Shown piece after piece: positions 10,601 through 19,094 of a stretch of DNA of 64,000 bases; position 1 is the first letter of the stretch; every line of letters begins with the position of its first letter. Source of the DNA: Ahaetulla prasina (lineage: Eukaryota; Chordata; Lepidosauria; Squamata; Colubridae); contig NC_080539.1 of NCBI RefSeq assembly GCF_028640845.1, positions 164,498,236 to 164,562,235 of the forward strand, written 5' to 3'. Below the pieces are notes generated by a model, which saw nothing but the letters and a program-made list of their open reading frames with translations, was not told the origin of the DNA and did not search any database. The translations under genes were made by a program, and so were the position numbers.

Positions 10601-13425
10601 ACACCAACTGGAATTTTATGAAGCATGGATCACTCTGATATTAGAGGCTTGTGCCTTGATATGCAGTATGAAAACTACAATTTATTTTCATTAACATAAT
10701 ATTTTATTTAAGTTAAGTCAATAAGAGAGTCCAGTGAGCTTGAACAGGGTTGCCTTGGAACATACATTGTTATTGGTATGTGAGTGATTTGATAAAAACA
10801 GGAATACATATAAATATTTGTACATAGTTAAAGTAATACTAAACTGACATTTATAGTAGAGATGGTTTTATAGTTTTCAACTTTCTAAACAGGAAATGCC
10901 TGGTAGTAATTTTATAGTAAAACCTACTGAGGAAATTCCAATTACCTTTGATTTGATGTCTCTGTGCAATATATGTTTCCCATGAATATAATTTACACCC
11001 AAACATATCTGTGCAAACCATTTAAGTATCTGTGAGAGAGACAAAATACAGCAAATGAAAATGAACTGAACTGTAAAAGAATGATATTGGTCAGTAGCCA
11101 TACAATTTGATACAATATGTGAAATCAAGCAAGTACTTCAAAATATTCTACTGCTAATCTGCATTATACTGTGAATACTACTAATTCATTCCTTAGTTTA
11201 TATATGAACCTGGTTAATCTCGATGAAATTTTATATTGGATTACTATGAGCTACTTGAAACATGTTCCACCATAGAAATGATACTTTACTGCATCTAAAA
11301 ATGTTTAATTAAACCCTTATTCAAACCTGAAATCAAAAGAAGTATATATGGATACCATGTACAGCAGGGTCCTCACCGGATACCGGGCTACTGCATGCCA
11401 GAAACCAGTCCGTGCAACAAGTGAACCTCCATTCTTGGGATGCAGGCAGCACATGAAACCACGCCCCCTCCGGTCTATGGAAAAACCTAACTCCATAGAA
11501 CCAGTCCCTGGTGCCCAAAAGATTGAAGGCCACTGATCTACAGGATGTAAAGTCCATTTCCAGATTCTAAAGGATGAAAACAGTCCTTTATCTTTTACAA
11601 ATACTGCCATGCAAAATATGTACAAAAAACAAAATATAGTTTTTAAGTGATTTATTCTTTGAAATATTTACTTTTCAAAATGAAAAGTTATACATTCTGC
11701 CTGATCTGCCATGCTGATACAAAAGATTGCATAATATTGTATAAAGAAACTCTATATTAGTGTCACTGTAGAAAGAGAACTGTATTTATCTGCAGAAGCT
11801 AAAATCCAGGAGTTTGGAGCATCTTTCCAGATTAACAAATTTTATCTGAGAAAGGGACCCATGGCTCTCAAAAATGGATGCCATTTAATAACACTGGTTA
11901 ATTGGAAAAGCCAATACCAAATTCCCGATTTTGTGCGATAAGTGGCACAATCATGATAAGGTTATCCCTTTTACTTTGTTCTTTATATTCTTTGTATTTA
12001 GCTCCACTTTAAAAACATTTTTGTCTACTGCTTTGATTACAACAATAAATCAAGGGATGCTAATAAAGGACAGATTATTTCTCTAAAGCCTATGAACACC
12101 TCTCCAAACATTCATCAAAGTCTCCCATCTCAATTATACAAAAAAATGAATATATTTGGATTCTTACTGTATCCTCAGGAAACAATTTCCCCTTCTGAAA
12201 TTTAATCTTTTGTAGGAGATCTCCACCATCACAATATTCCATCACTATATGCAAATGTCCATCAGCTAGTTTTTAAATAATTTTAAAATTCATTAGTATT
12301 ATGTCAAGTGAAATATAACAAACAGTAAACATCAAGAAGATGAAAAGACATTTGCAATTCAACAAATTGAATAATGCAATTATAACATGTAACATTAATT
12401 ATTAAAATGCACATAATTACCTTCAAAGGAGTCTGCATACATCACAATATTTGGGTGATTCATTTTAGCCAATATTATAGATTCATTCCAGGACTTTTCT
12501 ATATTGAAGACAGACTAAAAATATATTACTTGTAAGTAAAAATAGATATCTCATTGTTTTATACTTTCCTTATTATATTCTTACTTATTCTTGCTTTTGC
12601 TCATCAAACTGGCTTAATATTTATGAATATAGTAAAATAATATTTTTAAACCAATATAAAAGCATCCTTCAAAATAAATTTACACAAGCGAGAAGAAAAA
12701 AATAACAAAGAACCAACCATTCCATTTAGCAAAGGGAATCGGTATATAAAATTAAAGAAAAATTTGATAAAGAGCAAATGGAAATGTTATTTAACAAGAT
12801 ATTGCCACGAGAACAGAGAAAGCTAGACAGCAGAGCAATTTCTTGAGGTAACAAGGTCCTCCAATAATGCAAAAGTTGTCTTATTGTTTATCATCAATCA
12901 AATCTCTGAAGGCAATGGTAGTTGTTAAATGGGGATCAGCTAATTTTAAAGATTTCATCTCAGATGAAACTGAGAACTCCCAGGACATACATTATAATTA
13001 TAATCTTTAGGTATCCTAGGCTTGGTTTGGGCACAATCTTATACCAGAAATTATTAGACTAGCTTGCTACCATGATCCCTGTAGGTAACATTCTTTAAGC
13101 AAAGGTATCTGGATTGAAATTATTCTTTTTGGACAAGCAATATACTATTAGTGAATAGGTGGTTCCACAGATATCTTGATCCTGAACCAGTTTTAAGGAT
13201 AACAACAAACACCTTGAATTGCACCTGGAAGCCAACTGACAAGTATTGCAATGCTTTAACTAGTGGGATTATATGGGTAAAAGAGAAGAATGTAGGGAAA
13301 GTAGTTACCTTAGGAAGTCTTATCTCTTTCATTGCATATTTCTGTTTTGTGCTTTTATGCTGGACTAAGAGGACTCTACCAAATGATCCTTCCCCAAGTT
13401 CCATTAGTACATTGTAATTCTCCAT
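1..13425 (-). CDS. NEK3: NEK3, NIMA-related serine/threonine kinase (3' end outside window)
   Basis: Eleven coding exons are readable on the minus strand, with start ATG at 13425 in a [20 protein letters not shown] context. The first eight (13309-13425, 12421-12514, 12168-12265, 10946-11029, 9562-9629, 9377-9463, 7701-7755, 6311-6511) join in phase to 268 codons and make a whole kinase domain: glycine loop GEGSFG, lysine in AMKEI, HRDIKSKN catalytic loop, GDFGSA magnesium loop, and YVPPEIWE near the APE position. Three tail exons (about 4382-4481, 3199-3303, 1028-1162) match the NEK3 C-terminal region. The exon expected just after 6311 was not found, and the last exon(s) lie beyond base 1. 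The family phosphorylates Ser/Thr; NEK3 is linked to prolactin-receptor/VAV signalling and microtubule acetylation. Assignment rests on remembered similarity to vertebrate NEK3. Introns carry MITEs, an old L2 and a (UG)n tract. Confidence 0.9.
239..416. mobile_element. hAT-like MITE (178 bp)
   Basis: Inverted ends CAGTAGTGGTATTCA and CAGGAGTGGTATTCA (14 of 15 match) are flanked by a perfect 8-bp duplication, ctgcaaac at 231-238 and 417-424. The 8-bp duplication and CAG ends are hAT hallmarks. It has no coding capacity and lies in the NEK3 3' region. Confidence 0.85.
1028..1162 (-). CDS. NEK3: NEK3 tail exon
   Basis: Encodes [20 protein letters not shown] followed by [11 protein letters not shown], a strongly conserved NEK3 tail block. 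Donor GTAAATC. The remaining tail lies past the window start. Confidence 0.85.
2093..2442 (+). mobile_element. hAT-like MITE, GTGAAATCC family (350 bp)
   Basis: Starts CAGTGGTGGGTTTCA and ends AAACCCACCTCTG, with flanks aaatgaac / gaatgaac (7 of 8). The inside has the family's GGGCGTGGCTTGGTGGGC tracts and diverged internal repeats. It lies in a NEK3 intron. Confidence 0.8.
3199..3303 (-). CDS. NEK3: NEK3 tail exon
   Basis: Encodes [10 protein letters not shown] and then [18 protein letters not shown], matching the NEK3 C-terminal region. Acceptor TTTCCCAG, donor GTAAG, phase 1 to 1. Confidence 0.82.
3935..4086. mobile_element. Unclassified 152-bp element with perfect 13-bp inverted ends
   Basis: ATTGCAGGATCCA at 3935-3947 is exactly inverted at 4074-4086. 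The interior, read on the minus strand, has a CTGAGGATGGGCTTCAGCCC hairpin followed by GAAAG, similar to the hammerhead-like pLTR ends of Penelope-type elements. No target duplication was found, so the class is uncertain. Confidence 0.4.
4382..4481 (-). CDS. NEK3: Probable NEK3 tail exon
   Basis: An open stretch between an AG acceptor and donor GTATATG. It contains [21 protein letters not shown], which weakly resembles the human linker TDLESINENLVESALRRVN. It ends in phase 1, which can join exon 3199-3303 directly. The acceptor could be 3 bp further in (4478). Confidence 0.5.
5040..5930 (+). mobile_element. Ancient decayed L2-type LINE fragment
   Basis: Scattered reverse-transcriptase remnants are readable in broken frames: a YVDDT-like active site near 5409, a [13 protein letters not shown] stretch near 5545-5570, and a LDYCNA-like stretch near 5800-5820. 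These align in order with the L2 copies at 33-36 kb. Many stops and frameshifts. It is in a NEK3 intron and its 3' part is split by a hAT MITE at 5931. Confidence 0.6.
5931..6098. mobile_element. hAT-like MITE (168 bp)
   Basis: Ends TAGGAGTGGGTT and CAGTGGTGGGTT (inverted); flanks ccttggag at 5923-5930 and ctttggag at 6099-6106 (7 of 8). It contains ACTACCGGTT tracts shared with other family members and was inserted into the old L2 remnant. Confidence 0.75.
6311..6511 (-). CDS. NEK3: NEK3 coding exon 8 (kinase C-lobe)
   Basis: 67 codons beginning [10 protein letters not shown] and ending SSLPE. The TTTAG acceptor just before TTTCAG was preferred over the internal CAG because it keeps the family's FQ residues. 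Donor GTAATAG. Confidence 0.9.
7137..7591. mobile_element. mariner-like MITE (455 bp)
   Basis: Inverted ends CCGTATTTTTCAGAGTATAA and CCGTATATTTCGGAGTATAA (the latter read from 7591 on the minus strand) are flanked by TA on both sides (7135-7136, 7592-7593). TA duplication is the Tc1/mariner signature. No transposase frame. In a NEK3 intron. Confidence 0.75.
7611..7653. repeat. (AC)n microsatellite
   Basis: A 43-bp uninterrupted AC tract, which is (UG)n in the NEK3 transcript, starting 47 nt past the donor of the 55-bp exon at 7701-7755. Confidence 0.98.
7701..7755 (-). CDS. NEK3: NEK3 coding exon 7 (short)
   Basis: 55 bp encoding [18 protein letters not shown]. The donor is GTGAG. A (TG)n tract on the sense strand begins 47 nt past this donor. 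Confidence 0.9.
8600..9083 (+). mobile_element. CR1/L3-type snake LINE 3' end with ATTCT tail
   Basis: It ends with the segment actgagagcatatgcacc through cacacttggtcaataaaa and a (TTCTA)n tail. The same 3' end recurs at 27905-28024 and, inverted, at 52178-52280. Upstream there is a short decayed coding stretch ending [10 protein letters not shown]. The 5' truncation point is approximate. Confidence 0.65.
9377..9463 (-). CDS. NEK3: NEK3 coding exon 6 (activation segment)
   Basis: Encodes [20 protein letters not shown] and NMPYNNK, covering the P+1 loop. Donor GTAAG; 87 bp, phase 2 to 2. Confidence 0.92.
9562..9629 (-). CDS. NEK3: NEK3 coding exon 5 (DFG loop), GC donor
   Basis: Encodes [18 protein letters not shown] and ends AAAAG. 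The following intron starts GCAAGT, not GT. Phase 2 is needed to join exon 6 and give LLKSPMAYAC, which fits the family. Confidence 0.88.
9727..10140 (+). mobile_element. hAT-like element, right end not found
   Basis: Begins CAGGGGTGAAATGCTGCCGG, the same hAT-type terminus as the GTGAAATCC family. The interior holds a long imperfect inverted repeat (AAAATGCTTTTAAAAG at 9879-9894 and at 10006-10021; GGCTCTGAC pairing with GTCAGAGCC). No matching right terminus, so it is truncated and the end is approximate. Confidence 0.5.
10946..11029 (-). CDS. NEK3: NEK3 coding exon 4 (catalytic loop)
   Basis: 28 codons, [16 protein letters not shown] through LHRDIKSK. The acceptor is CTCTCACAG and the donor GTAAT. 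Confidence 0.92.
11365..11535. mobile_element. hAT-like MITE (171 bp)
   Basis: Starts CAGGGTCCTCACCGG and ends GAAGGCCACTG, flanked by atgtacag / atctacag (7 of 8). Its interior resembles the element at 20502-20697 (CCATAGAACCAGTCCCTGG versus CCCTGAAACCAATCCCTGG). In a NEK3 intron. Confidence 0.7.
12168..12265 (-). CDS. NEK3: NEK3 coding exon 3
   Basis: Encodes [20 protein letters not shown], the kinase hinge and start of the C-lobe. The donor is GTAAG and the exon ends in phase 0 after GAT ACA. Confidence 0.9.
12421..12514 (-). CDS. NEK3: NEK3 coding exon 2
   Basis: Encodes a helix-C region ending [16 protein letters not shown]. The acceptor TTTTTAG precedes it and donor GTAAT follows; the phase joins exons 1 and 3 without a stop. 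Confidence 0.9.
13309..13425 (-). CDS. NEK3: NEK3 coding exon 1 (start codon, glycine loop, catalytic Lys)
   Basis: 39 codons ending KEIRLPK and followed by donor GTAACT. The ATG at 13425 was chosen because the upstream in-frame codon is TTG and the family protein starts M-D/E-x-Y. Confidence 0.92.
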
Positions 13426-14214
13426 GATAATCAAACTGCTTCAGTTTTTGCAGGTGTCTTCAGAAAGCTCAGCAGGTTCAATGTTTCCTTTCACCAAAAT
13501 TTCCTAGTAACGTATCAAAATAATAAAAGACATGGTTGATTATCGATTCATTTTTATGCTATACTCCATTTCTCTCTCTCCAACTTCAAAACTAAAAGCT
13601 TTGCAATTTATTAAAGTACCGTATTTATATACTTTCATGTATAACCAGTAATTATGGTATCCAATTTAGCTATTTTTTCCAATCTGCTAACTGAAGACAT
13701 CTGGATAATTAAAATAATGCAAGTCTCTTTATTTAACCCTACACTCTTTGGTTTCCCTTGAATTAGAAACCAATTGTGGCTCATAACTGGTAGTGATTTG
13801 TCCAAAAATATATAAATGAAATATAACAGAAAATAATTCCTCTACCTCCAACCAGAATAATCTTTAAAATTCAAATTGGATATATAGGCAACTATTACAA
13901 GACACAGTGACATCAAAATCATGGAATTTTGTAAAAAATACATTATTTTTATCAATCATGTCCCAATATCTGGTGCAAGTACCTGGTGATACCATTTTCC
14001 TGCTTTATACTCTCATCTATGTAAGGAAATTTCAGTATTAGTCAACTTCAGTGAATCATCCCAATTAATCCCCTTCTTGGGCAACATTCAATCTACTTCT
14101 AAGCATGTCTCTATTTCTTCATCCAACTCTGATAGATCAAGGAGATAATTTTGGTGCATTATGCTTGTGTTCAGCCATAATGATTAAACTGTGAAATCCA
14201 TATCAATCATGTCT

Positions 14215-14480
14215 ATCGGTAGTCCTTGACTTACGACCACAACTGGAACTAGCAAGATGGTTAAGTGAGTTGTGCCCAACTTTACCACTTTTTTGCCATG
14301 GCTGTTAAGTGAATCACATGGTCATTAAGCAAAGCCAACTCGCCGCATTGACTGTTGTTAAAAACTGGCTGGAAAGGTCATAAATGATGATCACATGACC
14401 CCAAGACAATGCAACTGTCATAAATACATGCTTGGTGCAGTGGCCAAGCACCCAAGTTGCGATTCACCCCGAAGGCAGCA
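14215..14480 (+). repeat. Tigger-like MITE, degraded
   Basis: Starts CGGTAGTCCTTGACTTACGA and carries the family's GTTAAGTGA repeats and GATCACATGACC. The right terminus is not recognisable. Confidence 0.55.
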
Positions 14481-14722
14481 GTTACAGTACATCCAGAAAA
14501 ATGAAAGACACAGGGTTGACCAACATAGGGCATTTTTTCAGCGCGGCAGGCACACAAACACAAACACAGAGGATTTCGGAAGTGGGTGGAACACAAACCA
14601 GAGGTGCAGTAGGCTTTTATTTTTTTAAATTAAAGAAAGTCCTTGGTTTAGCTGTACAAGAGCAAGGAATGTAGAGACTATCATTAATAGCATTTTTCAC
14701 TCTCAATAAGAGACATATCAGC

Positions 14723-15012
14723 CAGGGGTGAAATCCAGCAGGTTCTGGAGAACCGGTAGCGGAAATTTTGAGTAGTTCGGAGAACCAGCAAATACCAACT
14801 CTGTCTGGACCCAGAGTGGGGTGGAGATTTTGCAATATCTTTCTTCCAGGAGTGGGGAGGGAATGGGGACTTTGAAGTATCCGTCCCCTGGAGTGGGGTG
14901 GGAATGGAGATTTTGCAGTATCCTTCCCCTGCCACGCCCACCAAGCCACACCACGCCCACCAAGCCACGCCCACAGAACCAGTAGTAAAAAATAATAATA
15001 ATTTCACCACTG
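14723..15012 (-). mobile_element. hAT-like MITE, GTGAAATCC family (290 bp), inverted copy
   Basis: Starts CAGGGGTGAAATCCAGCAGG and ends AATTTCACCACTG, with flanks atatcagc / ataccggc (6 of 8, both changes transitions). It is in opposite orientation to the copy at 15897 and borders the CpG-rich segment upstream of NEK3. Confidence 0.78.
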
Positions 15013-15039
15013 ATACCGGCCCTGAATGCCTTCGCTGGC

Positions 15040-15480
15040 TTGGGAGGCAAAGGACACGATTTTTTCCACCGCCCTTTCAGGCACAGGCTGAACGGAGGCT
15101 GAACGTCGTGAAGAAACCTCAAACCCATCCCTATATCCAGCCAGTAATCCTCACCCTACTACATCCAGCAAATCCCGTTCGGGGAAGCCAGTTCCGTTGA
15201 AGGGAGAAAAAGGAGCTTTTCTTTCTTTTGACTGAGGCAGCCGTAAAGTAGGGATCCTCTTCTTGTTAGCATACTTTAGATGCACGCAACTGGCTCGCAA
15301 TGGCCCTCTCTCGCTTACGACGCCCGCCGCTTCCCGAGACGCTGCCAATTCGGATCGAGCGATTCTCTCTCGCCCCTCTCGGCCCAGCCAGATCAGACAA
15401 AGTACAGAGGGTGGAGACAATGGTCCCGAAGGGCGTGGTTTCGATGGAAAGCGCACAAGCCTCTTATTTTGCACGGGGGT
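15040..15480 (-). promoter_or_regulatory. CpG-rich segment, probable NEK3 promoter
   Basis: CpG dinucleotides are frequent (gacgcccgccgcttcccg, aattcggatcgagcgatt) in an otherwise AT-rich region. It lies about 1.6-2 kb upstream of the NEK3 start codon with no other gene nearby. Any 5' untranslated exon here is inferred, not shown. Confidence 0.5.
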
Positions 15481-15896
15481 AGATGGTCGCCGGTGGAAGC
15501 TAGGTTTTCCGTTTCCTCCGAGTAGATTTTCTTCCAGGGATCACTTTAGAAGTGCTTGTGATAATGGACGTCTTGGGAAGCTCATGAACTACTGGAGTCT
15601 ACTAGTAACTAGACTGTTGCTGCCCACGGGGTTGTGTGTTAATTGAGCCCGTTTCAAACATAGGGAGATCAAGTGCTGGGAATAAAAGGACGGGTTCTCT
15701 GTTTGAACTGCCCCCCCCCCAATAAAACACCAAAATCCTGCTGTGCTGCTTCATCGGACTGGTGGTGGGAGTGTTCCCGAATCTGTGGCAAGACAATATG
15801 TGCCACGAAGTCACCCAAGGCATGAAGGTCATCTCCAGCTGCCCAAGCTGCATTAGGCAGTCCTATGTTAAGAAGCTGGAGGCAGAGGGTCACAAG

Positions 15897-16214
15897 CAGT
15901 GATGAAATCCAATTTTTTTTACTACCGGTTCTGTGGGCGTGGCTTGGTGGGTGTGGTGATGTTTGATGGGCGTGGCTTGGTGGGCATGCCAGGGGAAGGA
16001 TACTGCAAAATCTCCATTTCCACCCCACTCCAGGGGAAGGATACTGCAAAATCCCCATTCCCTCCCCACTCCTGGGGGAAAGATATTGCAAAATCTCCAT
16101 CCCCACCCCGCTCTGGGGCCAGCCAAAGGTGGTATTTGCTGGTTCTCCGAACTGCTTAAAATTTCCACTACCTGTTCTCCAAAACTTGTCAGAACCTGCT
16201 GGATTTCACCCCTG
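15897..16214 (+). mobile_element. hAT-like MITE, GTGAAATCC family (318 bp)
   Basis: Starts CAGTGATGAAATCC and ends GGATTTCACCCCTG, with flanks gtcacaag at 15889-15896 and gtcacaat at 16215-16222 (7 of 8). The interior has three diverged copies of a CTCCA...AAGGATACTGCAAAATC unit. Confidence 0.85.
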
Positions 16215-16439
16215 GTCACAATGGCAAAAGCAGTGATTTCTACCAAAAAAAACATAAGGGCAATATGAAGTGACTGATTAAGTGAGATTGGATGATGGGC
16301 CTCACAGGTCAGATCGTGCCCAATATGGAATTGAGAAAGAGCTGAATATCTTTTGGAGCATTACCATAATGGGGCTAATGGCATGACAAGATTAAAATCC
16401 TGAGGATGTCTGCTTGTTGATTTAGCCATACACTAAAAG

Positions 16440-16860
16440 ACCATCAAAGCTGCAAAGAAAAAATTACAATGAGAACATGGAAAAGCTCAACACAATGAAA
16501 GATGAAATGATTACACATTGAATCTTAGGCATCAATAAACTGAAATGGTCTGGTATCGGGTAGCTTCAATTCAGGACAGGAATGTCATTGCTTTCAGTCA
16601 AGAAAGTGCAGTTAACGTTCAAATTAATAAATGGTACAGTGCAGTTAATGGCCAAATAATACCGATTAACCTTTAATATGAAGGTTATCCTAGTTTATGA
16701 TGGAAAGGAATGCAATGAATTTTATTATTTGAGTTCAAATGTATTGCTTGTAGATAGAGGCTGGTATGTCAAGATTGGAAATATTGAAGAAAATATCTGG
16801 TCTAGGAAATTGAAACAGGAAAACAACTTATCAATTTACATCAATCTATTTCAGTGGTAC
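16440..16860 (+). mobile_element. Possible RTE/BovB-like LINE remnant
   Basis: Broken frames suggest an endonuclease region (LGINKLKWSGIG near 16530 and GWYVKIGN near 16760), resembling ISELKWTGMG and GDWNAKVG of BovB-type elements. Stops interrupt it. The match is weak and the family assignment tentative. Confidence 0.3.
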
Positions 16861-17796
16861 TACAACCTTCAAAAAACCAGACATCTATACAAAAGGAATG
16901 CCATCAGATAGAGGATATAGGAATCAAATTAACTGCTGGTACACTCATCCACTTTGACATCAATAGTGCTAAGAGCTACTGGTAGAACCCATAAAATTCT
17001 GGAGTTCTTAAGAGAATTCTATCAGCATCTTACATCCTACTCTCTGCTGAAGTTGTTGGGTGGTTTGGCAAGGGCAAATTGGCAGTGGTTAGAAATCTTT
17101 TCTATATCTAGATGATCTTCCAGGAAGTGGAATTGACATCCAATTGTTTTGCAAATATTTAAAATTCTTCCCTAGCCTCATTTGCATATATAACCTCTCT
17201 GAAAGCCTGAGTTTTGATTTGTCATGGTCGGCTACCTCACTTCCAACAGCAGAGCAAATCAATGGACTAGAAATGTAGATAGGGTATGTTTGTTATACGT
17301 CCCCTTTATAAATATTGTTGATATGAAGAGCAAATACTTGCTGTAATATATTTAGAGTAAAACATTGTGCTTACTTTTTTACATGACCATGTTTTGTTAA
17401 ATGCCTGGACTCATTTCAGTTTCAGTTGGTGGACAAATTTCAAATAATCATCAATATGTAAACTATATGGGGCCATAAACATCTATTGTTAAAATACTCT
17501 TGAACTTCCAGACTATATGTAGCTGAGCAACAGTATGAAAGAAGATTGTCATTGCCACTTCTATGGATTTCAACTGACAAATTGTTACTCATGTCCTTAA
17601 TAGGCACTCACATTTTTATATTAAATCATTATTAGCATGCCACTTCCAGCCACTGCTCAAATCTTTCAGAACAGCATTTATAAAACTGGCAAATTTATTT
17701 CCCCAAAGTTCTCAAGAATTAATGTTGTTAATGTTCTATTTCAATCTCTTTCCCTACCCAAGCATATATAATAAACATATACAACAAGTGAAGTGT

Positions 17797-18340
17797 TAAT
17801 ACCACTTTATAATGCCTTGGTAAGGCCACACTTGGAATACTGCATTCAGTTTTGGTCGCCACGATGTAAAAGATGTCAAGACTCTAGAAAGTGCAGAGAA
17901 GAGCAACAAAGATGATTAGGGGACTAGAGGCTAAAAACATATGAAGAACGGTTGCAAGAACTTGGTATGCCTAGTTTAATGAAAAGAAGGACTAGGGGAG
18001 ACATGATAGCAGTGTTCCAATATCTCAGGGGTTGCCACAAAGAAGAGGGAGTCAAACTATTCTCCAAAGCACCTGAGGGTAGAACAAGAAGCAATGGGTA
18101 GAAACTAATCAAGGAGAGATGCAACTTAGAACTAAGGAGAAATTTCCTGACAGAACAATTAATCAGTGGAACAACTTGCCTGCAGAAGTTGTAAATGCTC
18201 CAACACTGGGAATTTTTAAGAAAATGTTGGATAACCATTTGTCTGAAATGGTGTAGGGTTTCCTGCCTGGGCAGGATGTTGGACTAGAAGACCTCCAAGG
18301 TCCCTTCCAACTCTGTTATTATTATTATTATTACATAACA
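17797..18340 (+). mobile_element. CR1 LINE 3' end
   Basis: Encodes a decayed end of the CR1 reverse-transcriptase frame ([14 protein letters not shown] start, YEERLQELGMPSLMKR-like segment, EEGVKLFSKAPEGRTRSN-like segment). It closes with gacctccaaggtcccttcc and an ATT-rich tail. Related copies at 31204, 57689 (inverted) and 63196. Confidence 0.75.
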
Positions 18341-18883
18341 ATTTATTAGTCTTAGACCAGAGACCATATATATATATACCAACATACAAATAATACACAA
18401 CATACATACATATCTCACACCAAGAGATTATGAAATTCAAACAAGTTTCTAAAAAGGTAAATTTTTAAAGTTTACAATATCAACAGTAAAAGTGAATTAA
18501 CATTCGACATTTAAAATTATCAAAAAAGTTAGTGACTATTGCCAATATTTGTTATCTTCAGATCTACAAACTAGACACAACATAATTGTATTGCCCACAA
18601 AGTTCAATTTCATTAAATGCTATCATCTCACTATACAATTAGTTTAGTGTCACCAATGGCAAGATTGTTTTAAATATTTCTTTTACATGTTAAAGCATAG
18701 CAATCCTTCCCATATTAGATATATTTTGTTTATTTATTTAGTAACAGTAAAGCTAAATTAAGTTAGTTAAACCATGGGAATTTAAAACCTGCACTGAATT
18801 AATTTTAGCTTAAATAAAAACATATGCTTTTATTCTGTTTTGTTCCTGTTGACTGATAGGTGCATAGTTGCAGTGTTGACAGT

Positions 18884-19094
18884 TTACAGTGCATTGTTTG
18901 GTCGATAGATGAAACCAGTGCCTTCATCTCCTAATTCTCCAAGCTGTTCAAGTGAAGAAACACAAGGACTATGGTCTTTCAGCATACTTGGCAACCTATT
19001 TCCTTTTTCATGAATGCGGCAGGACCGTCTTACAGGTGTTAGGAATTTCAGATTTTTAATTGTAGAATCATCACACTGCAGCCTTTTCTTTGTG
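18884..19094 (-). CDS. CKAP2: CKAP2 terminal coding exon
   Basis: Starts TKKRLQCDD, contains FLTPVRRSCRIHEKG and PCVSSLEQLGELG, and ends YRPNNAL then TAA. Acceptor CCCTAAG. Confidence 0.92.

Noticed and set aside
13618..13650. TACCGTATTTAT resembling the mariner-like terminus
   Set aside because: No second terminus or interior similarity; too short.
15669..16106. 145-codon minus-strand frame with a LQLLNIGLPNAAWAAGDDLH stretch
   Set aside because: Two thirds of it is the MITE at 15897. The rest looked like a possible retropseudogene but matches nothing I can name.
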